29,032 nt of DNA, taken from IMG/VR virus record IMGVR_UViG_3300029987_000038, positions 1 through 29,032 of that record; one strand, written 5' to 3'. Source of the DNA: a virus. How positions within the stretch are numbered: position 1 is the first letter of the stretch; every line of letters starts with the position of its first letter. Positions 1 to 8,049 of the stretch are shown piece after piece. A program made the translations under genes and the position numbers. The notes beneath the pieces were generated by a model. It was not told the DNA's origin, did not search any database, and saw nothing but the letters and a program-made list of their open reading frames with translations.

Positions 1-558
1 CACACCCTTGGCCCGCGCTTGGTCAAGGGCCTCGGCCGTTGCCAAATGCTTCTCGCGGATGAAGAAACCGCCGTTCTTGCGGAACGTGTATTCATCAATT
101 TTCTTGGCTTCGTCCAGGCTCAAATCGGTGCGGATAACGCCGCGCAGGGTCCGGCCCTTGCGGGTGACATGTTCTACGATCTCGTGCTTCTTGGCGGCAG
201 GTTCGTCAGCGGTGGCGGTCTGCTCCGGTTCTTTCTTCTCTGGTTCTGACATACCAAGCTTCTCAATAACGTCCTTGGGCTCAACGCCGCCCAGCGCAGC
301 CATGGCGTCAATCAGTTTCGCCCGATGCTCTGGCGTCATGGACTCCAACGACGTTTTGACATGACCGGAACCGCCATGCTTGGACAGGAATTCGTTCAGA
401 GGGGAACTGTTGGGCAACGGAATGCCAGCTTGGCGCGGATCATGAGTCGTTTCAATCTTCCGCTTACGTTTCGCCAGATGCGGTTTGACCACCGTGCCAT
501 CAGACCGGGTGAAGCCATGGACATACGTGGGAGTAGAACTCAGCGGACCAGTCGTCAT
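1..558 (-). CDS. Hypothetical phage protein, possible polyvalent protein (partial, runs off window)
   Basis: A minus-strand frame opens at ATG 558 and stays open to base 1, giving 186 codons with the C-terminus outside the window. A ribosome site (GAGGTGA) lies just before the ATG, and a phage promoter lies 20-40 bp upstream. Residues 12-27 contain GFTRSDGTVVKPH, a motif also present in the next upstream gene. The middle is rich in Lys and Glu. The visible end (KGRTLRGVIR, YTFRKNGGFFIRE) resembles modules that I associate with large polyvalent phage proteins, which suggests that the gene continues for a long way. That resemblance is from memory and is an inference. No catalytic motif is visible in this part. 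Confidence 0.75.
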   Translation of the reverse strand, partial: MTTGPLSSTPTYVHGFTRSDGTVVKPHLAKRKRKIETTHDPRQAGIPLPNSSPLNEFLSKHGGSGHVKTSLESMTPEHRAKLIDAMAALGGVEPKDVIEKLGMSEPEKKEPEQTATADEPAAKKHEIVEHVTRKGRTLRGVIRTDLSLDEAKKIDEYTFRKNGGFFIREKHLATAEALDQARAKGV

Positions 559-579
559 ATCTCACCTCTTGATTCCGAT

Positions 580-596
580 ATAATCCACTCACGACG
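580..596 (-). promoter_or_regulatory. Phage-type promoter upstream of the leftmost gene
   Basis: Reading the minus strand, the box CGTCGTGAG is followed by 2 nt and GATTAT, matching the repeated layout TGTCGTGAC-N2-NANNAT. The predicted start is near 573. This leaves a leader of about 15 nt that carries a good GAGGTGA ribosome site before ATG 558. Confidence 0.6.
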
Positions 597-638
597 CAAG
601 CAAAAGGGCCAGGAATCACTCCCCAGCCCTACGTCCAG

Positions 639-773
639 TCAAGTCGGAACCTGATTCGCTTTCGAATATTTCGTGTGATCGATCTTCGTTCGCTTGCCAG
701 ACGGCATTATGATGGGGTCACGACACCCCACACAGGTATCACCACTCAGATCGACCGCTGCTCGCCCTGTCAT
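639..773 (-). CDS. Small Cys-containing protein (44 aa), tentative
   Basis: This minus-strand frame starts at an ATG inside the 3' end of the upstream gene (35 nt overlap) and ends at TGA 639. It encodes 44 residues with one C-x2-C pair (CVGC), followed by a basic stretch ending DHTKYSKANQ. The codons read like real protein and it fills an otherwise empty gap. However, I see no convincing ribosome site, and a promoter-like motif lies within it. It could be a small zinc-knuckle protein or a chance frame. Confidence 0.4.
   Translation of the reverse strand: MTGRAAVDLSGDTCVGCRDPIIMPSGKRTKIDHTKYSKANQVPT
709..725 (-). promoter_or_regulatory. Promoter-like motif inside small ORF
   Basis: TGTCGTGAC is followed by CC and CATCAT (minus strand), a full match to the repeated phage promoter layout. 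It lies within the tentative 44-aa gene, so the match could be partly coding. It could supply extra transcription of the leftmost gene. The flanks GGGGT and ACCCC also make a short stem around the box. Confidence 0.4.
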
Positions 774-1254
774 CCAGTTCGCGCTCAATCATTTTGTGCA
801 ATTTGGCATCGTTCTTTCCGGTGCGCCCCTCAAGCGCCTTGAGCGCAAGCTGAAGTTTCTCCTTCTTCACCGTCTCCAGATATTCTTTCGCCTTGGTTCC
901 AAGGCCGCCGAACCTAGTGACAAAGTCTGTGGTAACTTTATGCTCTTGTCCCGGCTGTTCCTGGGCACCGGCACGACCATCCTCGTGCGGCTTCACATAA
1001 GTGCCGTCCGAACGAGTATAGCCCTCGACGTGTGATTTTACAATAATCACAGATTTCATGACCTTAGACTTCCCCTCGCGTTCCGCATCTTCGTATTCCT
1101 TCAGTTCACCTTCCTGCTCATCAGCCTCTTCCAAGTCATCCTTGTGAGACGGGGAGCGCAGCACAGCGACTAGCCGTTTGTGTTCCGACACCAGTCCGGA
1201 CACCGGTTCGGTTATGGTGGGTTCGCCGTGAGACTTCAAAACCATCACACGCAT
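739..1254 (-). CDS. Hypothetical structural-region protein with G-Y-TRSDGT motif
   Basis: 171 residues from the ATG at 1254; a GTG one codon earlier is an alternative start. The ATG overlaps the TGA of the head-morphogenesis gene (TGATG), so the two are probably translationally coupled. The N-terminal third is acidic (roughly residues 37-60, rich in Glu and Asp). Near residue 77 comes GYTRSDGTYVKPH, nearly identical to the motif near the start of the next gene downstream. The C-terminal half is a Lys/Glu-rich, probably helical segment. The position after portal and head-morphogenesis genes suggests a virion-assembly role, such as a scaffold-like or internal protein, but no family signature proves it. 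Confidence 0.7.
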   Translation of the reverse strand: MRVMVLKSHGEPTITEPVSGLVSEHKRLVAVLRSPSHKDDLEEADEQEGELKEYEDAEREGKSKVMKSVIIVKSHVEGYTRSDGTYVKPHEDGRAGAQEQPGQEHKVTTDFVTRFGGLGTKAKEYLETVKKEKLQLALKALEGRTGKNDAKLHKMIERELDDRASSGRSEW

Positions 1255-3458
1255 CACTTCTTACCCCCGGTGCGGCCCAACACCTCATCCATCCAATCGG
1301 AGAACGCGGGATCAACTGGACGAGTACCTTGTTCTATGGTTAACCATCTGCCGCGACAATTATGAACTACCATACCAGTTCCGGTAACATATGATTCGTC
1401 ATCATCAACACCGAAATTATATAGTTTTACTGGCTTCCTGCACGTTTTCCACTTCACAATGTCTACTGTAACGCTGGAAAATATGTATTCTCCAGAATGA
1501 TTCATCGCTACACGGATAATTTTTTCCGCGACATCATACGGATTATTCTTGGCATCAACAGAGCTAAACCTTAACACAGTCCACCCTTGAGATTTCATGT
1601 CTGCATCGCGGGCTCGGTCTCGAACGTCATTACCCATGCGATCATGCCATGGCTCACCATCAATCTCTATGACGATTTTTTCGTCAACTAAAGCCATGTC
1701 AGCCCACCAATACCTTGGGCACCCGCGAGAGTCTCTCTCAGTCTTCGGAATGCGATATTGTAATTCAGGCTTCCTTCCAAGACCTTCAATGATTTCGGCA
1801 ATATGCAATTCAATTGCGCTTGGCGCGTAATTATTTGTAGATGCCGCAACACCCATTCTGTGACGAGAGTCCGGGTCCATAAGATGTGCATAACCCTTTA
1901 TAGCCCCTGCTGCGCGAGCAGCTGCAGTTATTTCTCTGCGCTGTTCTACAGTCATGCTCTTCATGCGGCGTTTGTTAGCCACAGCAGTTTTCAAAACCTC
2001 AGCATCATATTTTCTCTTGTCATCAGTTGAAAACTGGTTTTTACCGCTTTTAGGCACGCATTTGTCACAGCACCATGTAGTAGTGCGAAACTTTGGATTG
2101 ACGAAATGTTTTCCGCATGTGGGGCACACCTTTGCCAGGGCGATTATTCCGTCCCCAGCATTAATGTCTTTGGCCGCAACCCACCCGTTTGTCGTCAGCA
2201 CTGGATGCTCAGGAGTCATATCTCCACTTGATGTGTGGTTCCGCCCATCAAATGATAACCCAAACCGTACAACTTTTCCAACATAGTTGGCAGGTTCATC
2301 AAGAACCCAGTTCACGGTGCGGAATCTACCCTTGTGGGTTAGGACACTATCGCCTACACGAATTGTACTAATTGGTCTCCAGCCACTGTCGGTATAAATC
2401 GGCATTCCTGGAAATGTGAAACAATTAGGATGTGATAACCCGCTCGGCAACCAGTACATCTCATCTGGCGTCCGCTCCACCAACTGATCGCCGATACGCT
2501 TACGCGGCGAGGCCGAGCGCCCAACGTTATTTTTCCCAACCCAAATCGATTTCGTCCCGTCCTTATCGGGATCGTCCGGCGACACCACGGTGGCCACGAC
2601 GCCATCAATCGACTTGCAGTACGGGCAAACCCCGCGGTACTGCTCGATACGCTTTACCTTGGTCCCGGTAGCCAGTGCCGCGATCGCGCCCTGGTTATAC
2701 GCCTCGCCCGCCTCGGTTACAGCAATCCGTCTCCAATCGCGATTCATGGGGGCAAGTGAATCGAATAACCGCTGCTCCAGAGAACCGCCAGACCGTGTCT
2801 TGTCACCCAGGATCATAGCTTCGGCATGATCCGTTACAATCCCCCGAATCCTATGGCGAAACGCATCGGTAACCGCAGTCACGTTCTCGGCCGCCCTGGC
2901 ACTACTGAACTCCAGAGCGGTGCGCTGAGCCGGTTTCATGCCGGTTGATGGCGGTAGTGGTGCTGCCATCAACTGAGCGACCTGAGCCGTGCTGGGAACC
3001 GCTGTCATGGCCGAGCTGACCCGTGCCATCATGTTCGACCGCGTTACCAGCCAGTCGGCATCGGTACGCATGTCATCGGCCGGTAGATAGCGCTGCACCA
3101 CGTAATCTACAGCCATCATCCAGTCGTCAAGCGTGTACTCACCGACTGGCAGCGAATTCAGGTACAGCCTGACCAGGTCAAGTTCTTCGCCAGACCATCG
3201 CGCCATTGCGCCAGCAGGACGTGGAACACGTTTCCCCGCAGCGCGGTGACCAGCTATACGACGCAACTCATCAACGACTCCGCGGATTCTGGTCAGGCCA
3301 CGCTTCGTGAAAATCTCGACAAGCTGTCTGATCAGCGGATTCGGATGTGGATCCCAGATCGCGTCACCAGGATCGTCACCCTGGGCCTTGGCGATGAACT
3401 CCAGTGTCGCGTCGCTGTGGTGTTCACACAGGCATCCGATGTCGATTAGTGTTGGCAT
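1254..3458 (-). CDS. Phage head-morphogenesis protein (Mu gpF / SPP1 gp7 type) interrupted by an intein
   Basis: The 734-residue precursor carries an in-frame intein at residues 346-700. Removing it leaves a 379-residue protein. The N-terminal extein ends with the typical head-morphogenesis signature: CPYCKSIDG near residue 285 and then LSHPN, which joins to CRGRW after splicing to restore the conserved HPxCR motif. Proteins of this family are minor capsid components at the portal vertex, and the portal gene lies upstream, as expected. The start ATG has no Shine-Dalgarno. It lies exactly 14 nt after a TGTCGTGAC box, so a leaderless transcript is predicted. The insertion directly before the conserved Cys supplies the nucleophile for splicing. 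Confidence 0.88.
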   Translation of the reverse strand: MPTLIDIGCLCEHHSDATLEFIAKAQGDDPGDAIWDPHPNPLIRQLVEIFTKRGLTRIRGVVDELRRIAGHRAAGKRVPRPAGAMARWSGEELDLVRLYLNSLPVGEYTLDDWMMAVDYVVQRYLPADDMRTDADWLVTRSNMMARVSSAMTAVPSTAQVAQLMAAPLPPSTGMKPAQRTALEFSSARAAENVTAVTDAFRHRIRGIVTDHAEAMILGDKTRSGGSLEQRLFDSLAPMNRDWRRIAVTEAGEAYNQGAIAALATGTKVKRIEQYRGVCPYCKSIDGVVATVVSPDDPDKDGTKSIWVGKNNVGRSASPRKRIGDQLVERTPDEMYWLPSGLSHPNCFTFPGMPIYTDSGWRPISTIRVGDSVLTHKGRFRTVNWVLDEPANYVGKVVRFGLSFDGRNHTSSGDMTPEHPVLTTNGWVAAKDINAGDGIIALAKVCPTCGKHFVNPKFRTTTWCCDKCVPKSGKNQFSTDDKRKYDAEVLKTAVANKRRMKSMTVEQRREITAAARAAGAIKGYAHLMDPDSRHRMGVAASTNNYAPSAIELHIAEIIEGLGRKPELQYRIPKTERDSRGCPRYWWADMALVDEKIVIEIDGEPWHDRMGNDVRDRARDADMKSQGWTVLRFSSVDAKNNPYDVAEKIIRVAMNHSGEYIFSSVTVDIVKWKTCRKPVKLYNFGVDDDESYVTGTGMVVHNCRGRWLTIEQGTRPVDPAFSDWMDEVLGRTGGKK
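1359..2423 (-). mobile_element. Intein with zinc ribbon and Vsr-like (EDxHD/DUF559-type) homing endonuclease
   Basis: This 355-residue insert begins with Cys and ends with VVHN followed by extein Cys, the canonical junctions. The splicing blocks are CFTFPGMPIYT with GDSV (block A), TPEHPV at intein residues 70-75 (block B), and LYNFGVDDDESY at 334-345 with VVHN (blocks F/G). Between them lie a Cys cluster (100, 103, 118, 119, 122) that fits a zinc ribbon, a basic linker, and a domain at about 203-305. That domain contains ADMAL, IEIDGEPWH and GWTVLRF, the layout of Vsr/DUF559-type nucleases; likely metal or catalytic residues are D242, E253, D255 and H260. No LAGLIDADG motif is present. The DNA looks more AT-rich than the flanking extein, consistent with transfer. 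Confidence 0.88.
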
Positions 3459-3464
3459 AACCGT

Positions 3465-3481
3465 AGTGTTAGGTCACGACA
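3465..3481 (-). promoter_or_regulatory. Phage-type promoter, leaderless head-morphogenesis transcript
   Basis: TGTCGTGAC, then CT, then AACACT, then six bases and the ATG at 3458. With a standard 6-nt gap after the -10 hexamer, transcription would begin on the A of the ATG. No ribosome binding site is present between box and start. Confidence 0.65.
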
Positions 3482-3607
3482 ATTGGCGTGTATCTGATGT
3501 TATGAGGCAAGACACTCATCATCCTTCGTGACTTACCAAGCGGCATTTACTGAAATGCAAACCTATGGCTCCACACACGTACACAAAATAGCGCAATTGA
3601 ACTCTCG

Positions 3608-4867
3608 CTAAGTAATGACGCTGACATATGGAGCAATAGCATCTTCTATTCGGTTTCCGTAGTACGAGCAGCCAGGATCATTTGCATGTACGTTGTCTGG
3701 TGATATTAATCTCCCGGACACGTCCGTTCCATTTGCATTTGAGGTGTTTGTTGTCCCTGGCATCCAGTTCCCGCTTGGATCACTATACAGGGGTATCCAT
3801 ACAGTGTTTGGATCGTTGAAATCCGATACTGCACCACCAATCAGAGTATCAAGCGATAACGATGTTGGTGCATCATGCCCTGGCTGTGGCCAAGCCCCGA
3901 GAATAATAAACTTCGCATATGGTTGCAGAGCGCGTGCCGCCTTAAATGTCGATAACGCTTTGGCTCTAAGGGTTGAGGTGTAGGCGGTGTCGTTTGTACC
4001 CACAGCAAACACCACAACGTCAAATTGGCTCCCGCTGAGGGCTGGAAGCAAATCCTGAATGCAGCCATCGCCGTTTGGCCCTGTATTTACATACCCAATA
4101 CCGGCAATCGCGATGAGCTGGGCCTCCCAGCCCAGTTTGTTAGACGCCAAAATAGCTGGCACTAAGTGGGAAAAGGATGCTGCGCCGTTAGCGCTATAGC
4201 TGTCACCCAGCCACGCCGACTTCACAGTGGCAAATGGCCCCGGGTTATGGATTATGTACGATGGCAACACCGCAATAGATCGGAGCGTTGGTGTTCCCGG
4301 CCCATTAATCCCAAATTCAATTCTGATTTTGCGCTCAACTGTAGTCTGAAATGTCAGTTGCACATAGTTTGACACTGATGTCCCTGCGCTAAACGCAATA
4401 GGCGCTGCGGTGGTGTATGCCCAAGGGCCACCATCTTCTGATACAGCGATACGAAATTTCGTGCCCAGAGCAGGGTAAATGCGAAACTGTACATTCGGGC
4501 TGTCTGTTGCGATATGGTGTGCGCAGGCGTTCTGATACCGCCCACTATTTACGTTTCCGCCAGTGCCGAGAATATTGGTGCATGACAGCGCAATAAGCCC
4601 ACCATTCGTATTATCAAAAGCAGCTTGCGTTCCGCCAACGGTGTAGACTTTGTCAGCATTTTGAAGGGATGTTCCGATTGTGTATAAAACAGTCAAGGCG
4701 GCGTTGGAAGATGCCGACACAACAACCGTAGGTGGGTTCCCCATTACTGGATTAGACGCCAAATTGCTGACAGCCGCGCCCAAAAGAGCTGCGGAAAGCT
4801 TTGAGGATAACCTTGCCTGTGTCGCAAACGATTTAAAACTTGAAATGGATAGCGGGGGAGCTGCCAT
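3608..4867 (-). CDS. SGNH/GDSL-family hydrolase, tail appendage-type
   Basis: 419 residues. The C-terminal half is an SGNH hydrolase with the catalytic blocks in order: GDSY at 221-224 (nucleophile Ser223), the Gly block AGIGY near 255, GTND at 290-293, and DNVH with Asp391 and His394. The first 210 residues are Ser/Thr/Asn-rich and beta-like, as in phage fibre or tailspike N-terminal parts. The family hydrolyses esters, commonly O-acetyl groups on surface polysaccharides. In a phage this fits receptor modification during adsorption. It starts one base after the stop of the upstream virion-type gene. I see no signal peptide. Substrate is unknown. Confidence 0.85.
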   Translation of the reverse strand: MAAPPLSISSFKSFATQARLSSKLSAALLGAAVSNLASNPVMGNPPTVVVSASSNAALTVLYTIGTSLQNADKVYTVGGTQAAFDNTNGGLIALSCTNILGTGGNVNSGRYQNACAHHIATDSPNVQFRIYPALGTKFRIAVSEDGGPWAYTTAAPIAFSAGTSVSNYVQLTFQTTVERKIRIEFGINGPGTPTLRSIAVLPSYIIHNPGPFATVKSAWLGDSYSANGAASFSHLVPAILASNKLGWEAQLIAIAGIGYVNTGPNGDGCIQDLLPALSGSQFDVVVFAVGTNDTAYTSTLRAKALSTFKAARALQPYAKFIILGAWPQPGHDAPTSLSLDTLIGGAVSDFNDPNTVWIPLYSDPSGNWMPGTTNTSNANGTDVSGRLISPDNVHANDPGCSYYGNRIEDAIAPYVSVIT

Positions 4868-4868
4868 G

Positions 4869-5414
4869 TTAATTTCCTACTTTCACAACTGCAACTTGAT
4901 TAGATGTTGGGCTCTTTATGTAGATGTCGCCAATAGGCGCTCCAGTTTGAAAATTTTCGTAGGCCAAAATACCGATGCCATACGTGTCGGCTGGGGCTGC
5001 GGCGCCTGCGGGGACTACTGTCCACTGAATATCATAAACAGTTGCGGTAGGGATTGACGAAATCCATAGCGCCCGCGTCGATGCCGTAACCGTGGCGACC
5101 TTTGTCCAGGTGTTGGCAACGAGGGTGAAGGGAGAACCGGTAACGTTGGTGTAGGTGATAGGCGGGTTATGCCTAGACTGATCACTGCCGTCAGACCCAA
5201 CCAATTCCACCAGCGCGACACCCGTGGCGGTACGCCCCTTTGCCTGCATCGGAGCGCTGGTATCACGGTCAATCAAAGTTACAGTCAAGTCGTCCTCCAC
5301 CGAAGGGAAAATAAACGTTATTGGGCTTACCGGCTTACCTGGTATTGGTAAGTCAATAACATTAGAGCACACACTTGGTGTGGACCAGTAGCGGCCAGCA
5401 AATCGAATTCCCAT
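4869..5414 (-). CDS. Putative tail/fibre-region protein (181 aa)
   Basis: 181 residues with no family that I recognise. The composition (Thr, Val, Pro, Asp; few Lys or Cys) and alternating hydrophobic pattern suggest a beta-rich structural protein. It lies between a phage promoter and the SGNH hydrolase gene, one base from the latter, so the two are probably co-transcribed and may belong to the same tail appendage. A purine-rich GGTGGTGAAG about 15 nt upstream may act as a weak ribosome site. Confidence 0.65.
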   Translation of the reverse strand: MGIRFAGRYWSTPSVCSNVIDLPIPGKPVSPITFIFPSVEDDLTVTLIDRDTSAPMQAKGRTATGVALVELVGSDGSDQSRHNPPITYTNVTGSPFTLVANTWTKVATVTASTRALWISSIPTATVYDIQWTVVPAGAAAPADTYGIGILAYENFQTGAPIGDIYIKSPTSNQVAVVKVGN

Positions 5415-5443
5415 TTGTTGACCATCACTTCACCACCGTGTTT

Positions 5444-5460
5444 ATTATCAAGTCATGACA
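5444..5460 (-). promoter_or_regulatory. Phage-type promoter of the tail-appendage pair
   Basis: The box is TGTCATGAC, with A in place of the usual G, followed by TT and GATAAT, which is one base from the consensus -10. It begins immediately after the stop of the upstream gene and predicts a start near 5437 with a leader of about 23 nt. Confidence 0.6.
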
Positions 5461-5943
5461 TCACGCCTGAACCGGTGACGTTACGTTAACCCCGTCAGTC
5501 TGAACCGCAATACGATACACAACTCTACCGTTATTAGGATTCAGTATCTGACCAACTAGATTTCCAGAATCATCAAAAACGAATATTGGATTATCTGTTG
5601 TGTCTGCATACGATCGCTCAACGTGGCAGTTCCAAATCTTAGCCGTGGTGCCAAGCGCCAGGCCAACTATAACGGTAAGACCGCCGCTAGCACCTGACGC
5701 ATTCACAGTTATGACGCGACCGCAATCTGCCTGTGTAGCAGGGTAATTCGCAGTCTTGTCAGCGCCAGCCCTAGCCGTTGTCTTGAACGCGGCCGCGGCG
5801 TCACGTTTAAAAATAGGTGCAGTCTTGTACGAGTTGTTCGCCGGATTGCTGGTGTCTGAACCGGACTGCAGACGTTCGACATAGATCAGATCTAGGTCAT
5901 CAAGCGTCGTGGCAATGGGGGTAATAGATGGAAGCCTCGGCAT
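5461..5943 (-). CDS. Hypothetical virion-type protein (160 aa)
   Basis: 160 residues, unrecognised. The start (MPRLPSITPI, then a TTLDDLDLIYVERLQSG stretch) resembles N-termini of phage fibre or decoration proteins that list parameters before a beta domain. The rest is Thr/Ala/Asn-rich and beta-like, with no catalytic motif. It follows the portal stop by 3 nt, and GAGGGGTAGG, which overlaps that stop, serves as ribosome site, so it is co-transcribed with portal. A head decoration or tail role is an inference from position. Confidence 0.65.
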   Translation of the reverse strand: MPRLPSITPIATTLDDLDLIYVERLQSGSDTSNPANNSYKTAPIFKRDAAAAFKTTARAGADKTANYPATQADCGRVITVNASGASGGLTVIVGLALGTTAKIWNCHVERSYADTTDNPIFVFDDSGNLVGQILNPNNGRVVYRIAVQTDGVNVTSPVQA

Positions 5944-5946
5944 GAC

Positions 5947-7686
5947 CTACCCCTCAACTCGATATATATCAGGCAGGCCATACTGGGTGCCGATGTCTAG
6001 TGTGCCCGCCACGGGTGCCGGAGCGGCCAGAGACTTACCAACGTCTGGTTTATCCTTGGTGGTGGCCTTTGGTTTCTTCGCCTTACCGAGCAGACCTAAA
6101 TCGTTTTCCTGGTCACCACCAGCATCGGCCCCACCACCGGGCTGCGTGCCCATTCTCTCAACCTGCCACGCCTGCATCAGAACTGGATTCATCGGGGCGT
6201 CACCAAGGTCGCCATCGATAGAATCGTAACCACCGGCTTGGCGGAACTCATTCCAGGTCAGTCCCAGTTTCTTATTCTCATGGCGCTGCAGATCAGACTC
6301 GCCGTCAAGTCCGACAAACCGGAACATGTACTGCGGGCTGAATTCTTGCAGCACGTAATCAGAGAACGTATTTTCGTAATATGCTAGGAGCGGACGGAGG
6401 CCCTTATCGTTCGAACTGACAAGCTTTTCTTCCGTGTCGTTGCCACCACCGATCGATGACCCGCGCGTGGTGAACGACTCCATCGCTATTTCTTCCGGCG
6501 CGATTCCGTAGATCGAACATGCAATGGCGGTCAGCAGCGTCATCCACTTGCCGAACGCCATTTCATTCATCTGTCCGCCGATCTCAGCGAACTCGGCCTT
6601 GGAATCCTGGTCCTTAGATACCAGGACTGGAAGGTTGTGGGCGTTCTGGATACCCTTAACCATGGACATCAGGTAGCGCCGGAACGCCGCCAGGTCTTCC
6701 GGGCTGTAGTTACCAGAGAGGTGAAGCAAGCCGCGCGGGATCGAATTCTTGTCGAAGAACGACCCGTTGTAAGTCATTGTGTTGAGCAGGTAGGTCACGA
6801 CCCTGATCAACATCTCGGTTTCGGACTCGCCGTAGCCGCACGCCATGACATCGGTCCGCGGGTTTCTCACCTCATAAATCAGATCATCGTAGCTGTACGC
6901 CGTTCTGATCTGGCCCTGGAGCACCTGGAGCGCGAAGATTTCGTCATCGCCCTCGTACCCGTGCTCGGTACAGAGCCGAATAGTGCCACCGTCCACGGCG
7001 TAGAACCCGTCTAGGCCCAGCGCACGGTTGCGCTTGAACTCTGTTTCGATCGGCGCCGCGTCCATGGTCAGACTATCCGCCACGGACTTAGACATGAAGG
7101 TCGACAGGGTGTCACGCTTCATACGCTTGCGGCGACGCGCGTTGAATTCCCAGCCGCCGTTCAGCATGAATAACTGGAGTTGCTTGATCGAATTTTGCTG
7201 TTCGTCGTTCAGTTCAACCGTCTTATCGACGTGGCATACCACGAATCCGGCTTCACTCTGATTCATCTGTGGCCGGCAAAACCGCTGGACCTGACGAATT
7301 CTGGTGCGAATGATGGAATTAAGCAGTGGTGTCTGTGACACCATGGCCCGCATCGAATCGAAATTCAGTAGGCCGGGCCGATCCCAGTACTGGCCTTGAC
7401 TAACCACGCCGAAATCATCCAGTGACACGGACTGCATACCACGCTCGCCCGTTTGGCGCCCAGATTTACTCGGAAACGCCACGATATTGCTGCGCGCCTT
7501 GAACAGATTTGACTGTTCCATCTGATCATTGATGTAATCAATAACCGGCGCCATCTCAGCGCTTGGGATCAGTAGGTTGTGCAGCGCGGACTTCGTTACC
7601 TCGGCCTGCGCATCATAGCGCTCACCCTCCGGTGCGGCCGGGTTGGTAGCAATGGCGGCAGCGGATTCTGGTGCGGATGTGGCCAT
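5947..7686 (-). CDS. Phage portal protein
   Basis: 579 residues. The central part shows the portal pattern: DDLIYEVRNPRTD near residue 265, then a helix running into NGSFFDKNSIPRGLL and SGNYSPEDL, then a Gln/Ser-rich stretch ending in EEIAMES. This matches the HK97/PBSX-like portal group that forms the dodecameric DNA entry ring. The C-terminus is Pro/Lys/Gly-rich and probably disordered. Its place between terminase and head-morphogenesis genes fits, although a replication/tRNA block separates it from terminase here. The start has no Shine-Dalgarno and lies 14 nt after a TGTCGTGAC box, so a leaderless mRNA is predicted. Confidence 0.88.
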   Translation of the reverse strand: MATSAPESAAAIATNPAAPEGERYDAQAEVTKSALHNLLIPSAEMAPVIDYINDQMEQSNLFKARSNIVAFPSKSGRQTGERGMQSVSLDDFGVVSQGQYWDRPGLLNFDSMRAMVSQTPLLNSIIRTRIRQVQRFCRPQMNQSEAGFVVCHVDKTVELNDEQQNSIKQLQLFMLNGGWEFNARRRKRMKRDTLSTFMSKSVADSLTMDAAPIETEFKRNRALGLDGFYAVDGGTIRLCTEHGYEGDDEIFALQVLQGQIRTAYSYDDLIYEVRNPRTDVMACGYGESETEMLIRVVTYLLNTMTYNGSFFDKNSIPRGLLHLSGNYSPEDLAAFRRYLMSMVKGIQNAHNLPVLVSKDQDSKAEFAEIGGQMNEMAFGKWMTLLTAIACSIYGIAPEEIAMESFTTRGSSIGGGNDTEEKLVSSNDKGLRPLLAYYENTFSDYVLQEFSPQYMFRFVGLDGESDLQRHENKKLGLTWNEFRQAGGYDSIDGDLGDAPMNPVLMQAWQVERMGTQPGGGADAGGDQENDLGLLGKAKKPKATTKDKPDVGKSLAAPAPVAGTLDIGTQYGLPDIYRVEG

Positions 7687-7692
7687 GGCAGG

Positions 7693-7709
7693 ATTATCAT
7701 GTCACGACA
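7693..7709 (-). promoter_or_regulatory. Phage-type promoter, leaderless portal transcript
   Basis: TGTCGTGAC-AT-GATAAT, then six bases and the portal ATG. This is the best -10 of the set. It directly follows a terminator-like stem, so portal transcription appears to be insulated from the upstream unit. Confidence 0.7.
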
Positions 7710-7749
7710 AGATAAAGGGGCGGCACCGGAACTCACCGATAACCGCCCC
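7709..7749 (-). terminator. Terminator-like stem before the portal promoter
   Basis: On the minus strand GGGGCGG (7749-7743) pairs with CCGCCCC (7723-7717), with a further CGG/CCG pairing inside, followed by TTTATCTT. The stem is strong, but the U-tract is imperfect. Confidence 0.5.
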
Positions 7750-7964
7750 GAACGCTACTAAGGGTGCCGCCGTGACGCGACCCCGGATGAATCCTACCCC
7801 TCGGTCTGGCCGAGTCTCAGATTCGGTACTCCCCACCGAGTTACCAGTGGGGCGGCAGAAGTCATTCCGGACCTGACCCGGATCGGCGTTACCGCGCCGT
7901 GGCACAGCGTTCCAATCAACCCGGTAAGGTCTCAGGAGCCAAAAGTCAGCCACACCCTGCAAGT
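7717..7964 (-). ncRNA. Candidate structured non-coding RNA
   Basis: This stretch of about 250 nt lies between a phage promoter (predicted start near 7964) and a terminator-like stem at 7717-7749. It contains further stems, including CCCCAC/GTGGGG around 7837-7858 and CTCGG/CCGAG around 7800-7815. A 93-codon frame spans the whole interval, but it begins and ends inside the flanking promoter boxes, has no ribosome site and has an unconvincing composition. A short RNA transcribed on its own is therefore the better explanation. No known RNA family is recognised. Confidence 0.4.
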
Positions 7965-7970
7965 GTTTGT

Positions 7971-7987
7971 ATTCTGGTGTCACGACA
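7971..7987 (-). promoter_or_regulatory. Phage-type promoter of the candidate ncRNA
   Basis: TGTCGTGAC-AC-CAGAAT on the minus strand. The first T of the box is the last base of the U-tract of the preceding terminator, so termination and re-initiation are placed back to back. Confidence 0.65.
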
Positions 7988-8015
7988 AAAAAAGAGGCCG
8001 ACCGGAGTCGACCTC
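7987..8015 (-). terminator. Rho-independent terminator after the tRNA-CAT gene
   Basis: On the minus strand GAGGTCGAC pairs with GTCGGCCTC (9 bp, one G-T pair) around a TCCG tetraloop and is followed by seven T residues. It lies about 35 nt downstream of the tRNA and ends that transcription unit. Confidence 0.85.
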
Positions 8016-8049
8016 AGTTGAGCACCACCATGCGTACCGCGCCCGGATC

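Noticed and set aside
19-654. Plus-strand frames across the leftmost 650 bases
   Set aside because: They are shadows of the partial minus-strand gene, which has a ribosome site, a promoter and clear protein character.
6781-6803. GTCGTGAC inside the portal gene
   Set aside because: It lies in coding sequence and lacks the A and T positions of the -10 element.
7702-7983. 93-codon minus-strand frame between tRNA and portal
   Set aside because: It starts and ends inside promoter boxes, lacks a ribosome site, and contains terminator and hairpin sequence. Annotated instead as candidate non-coding RNA.
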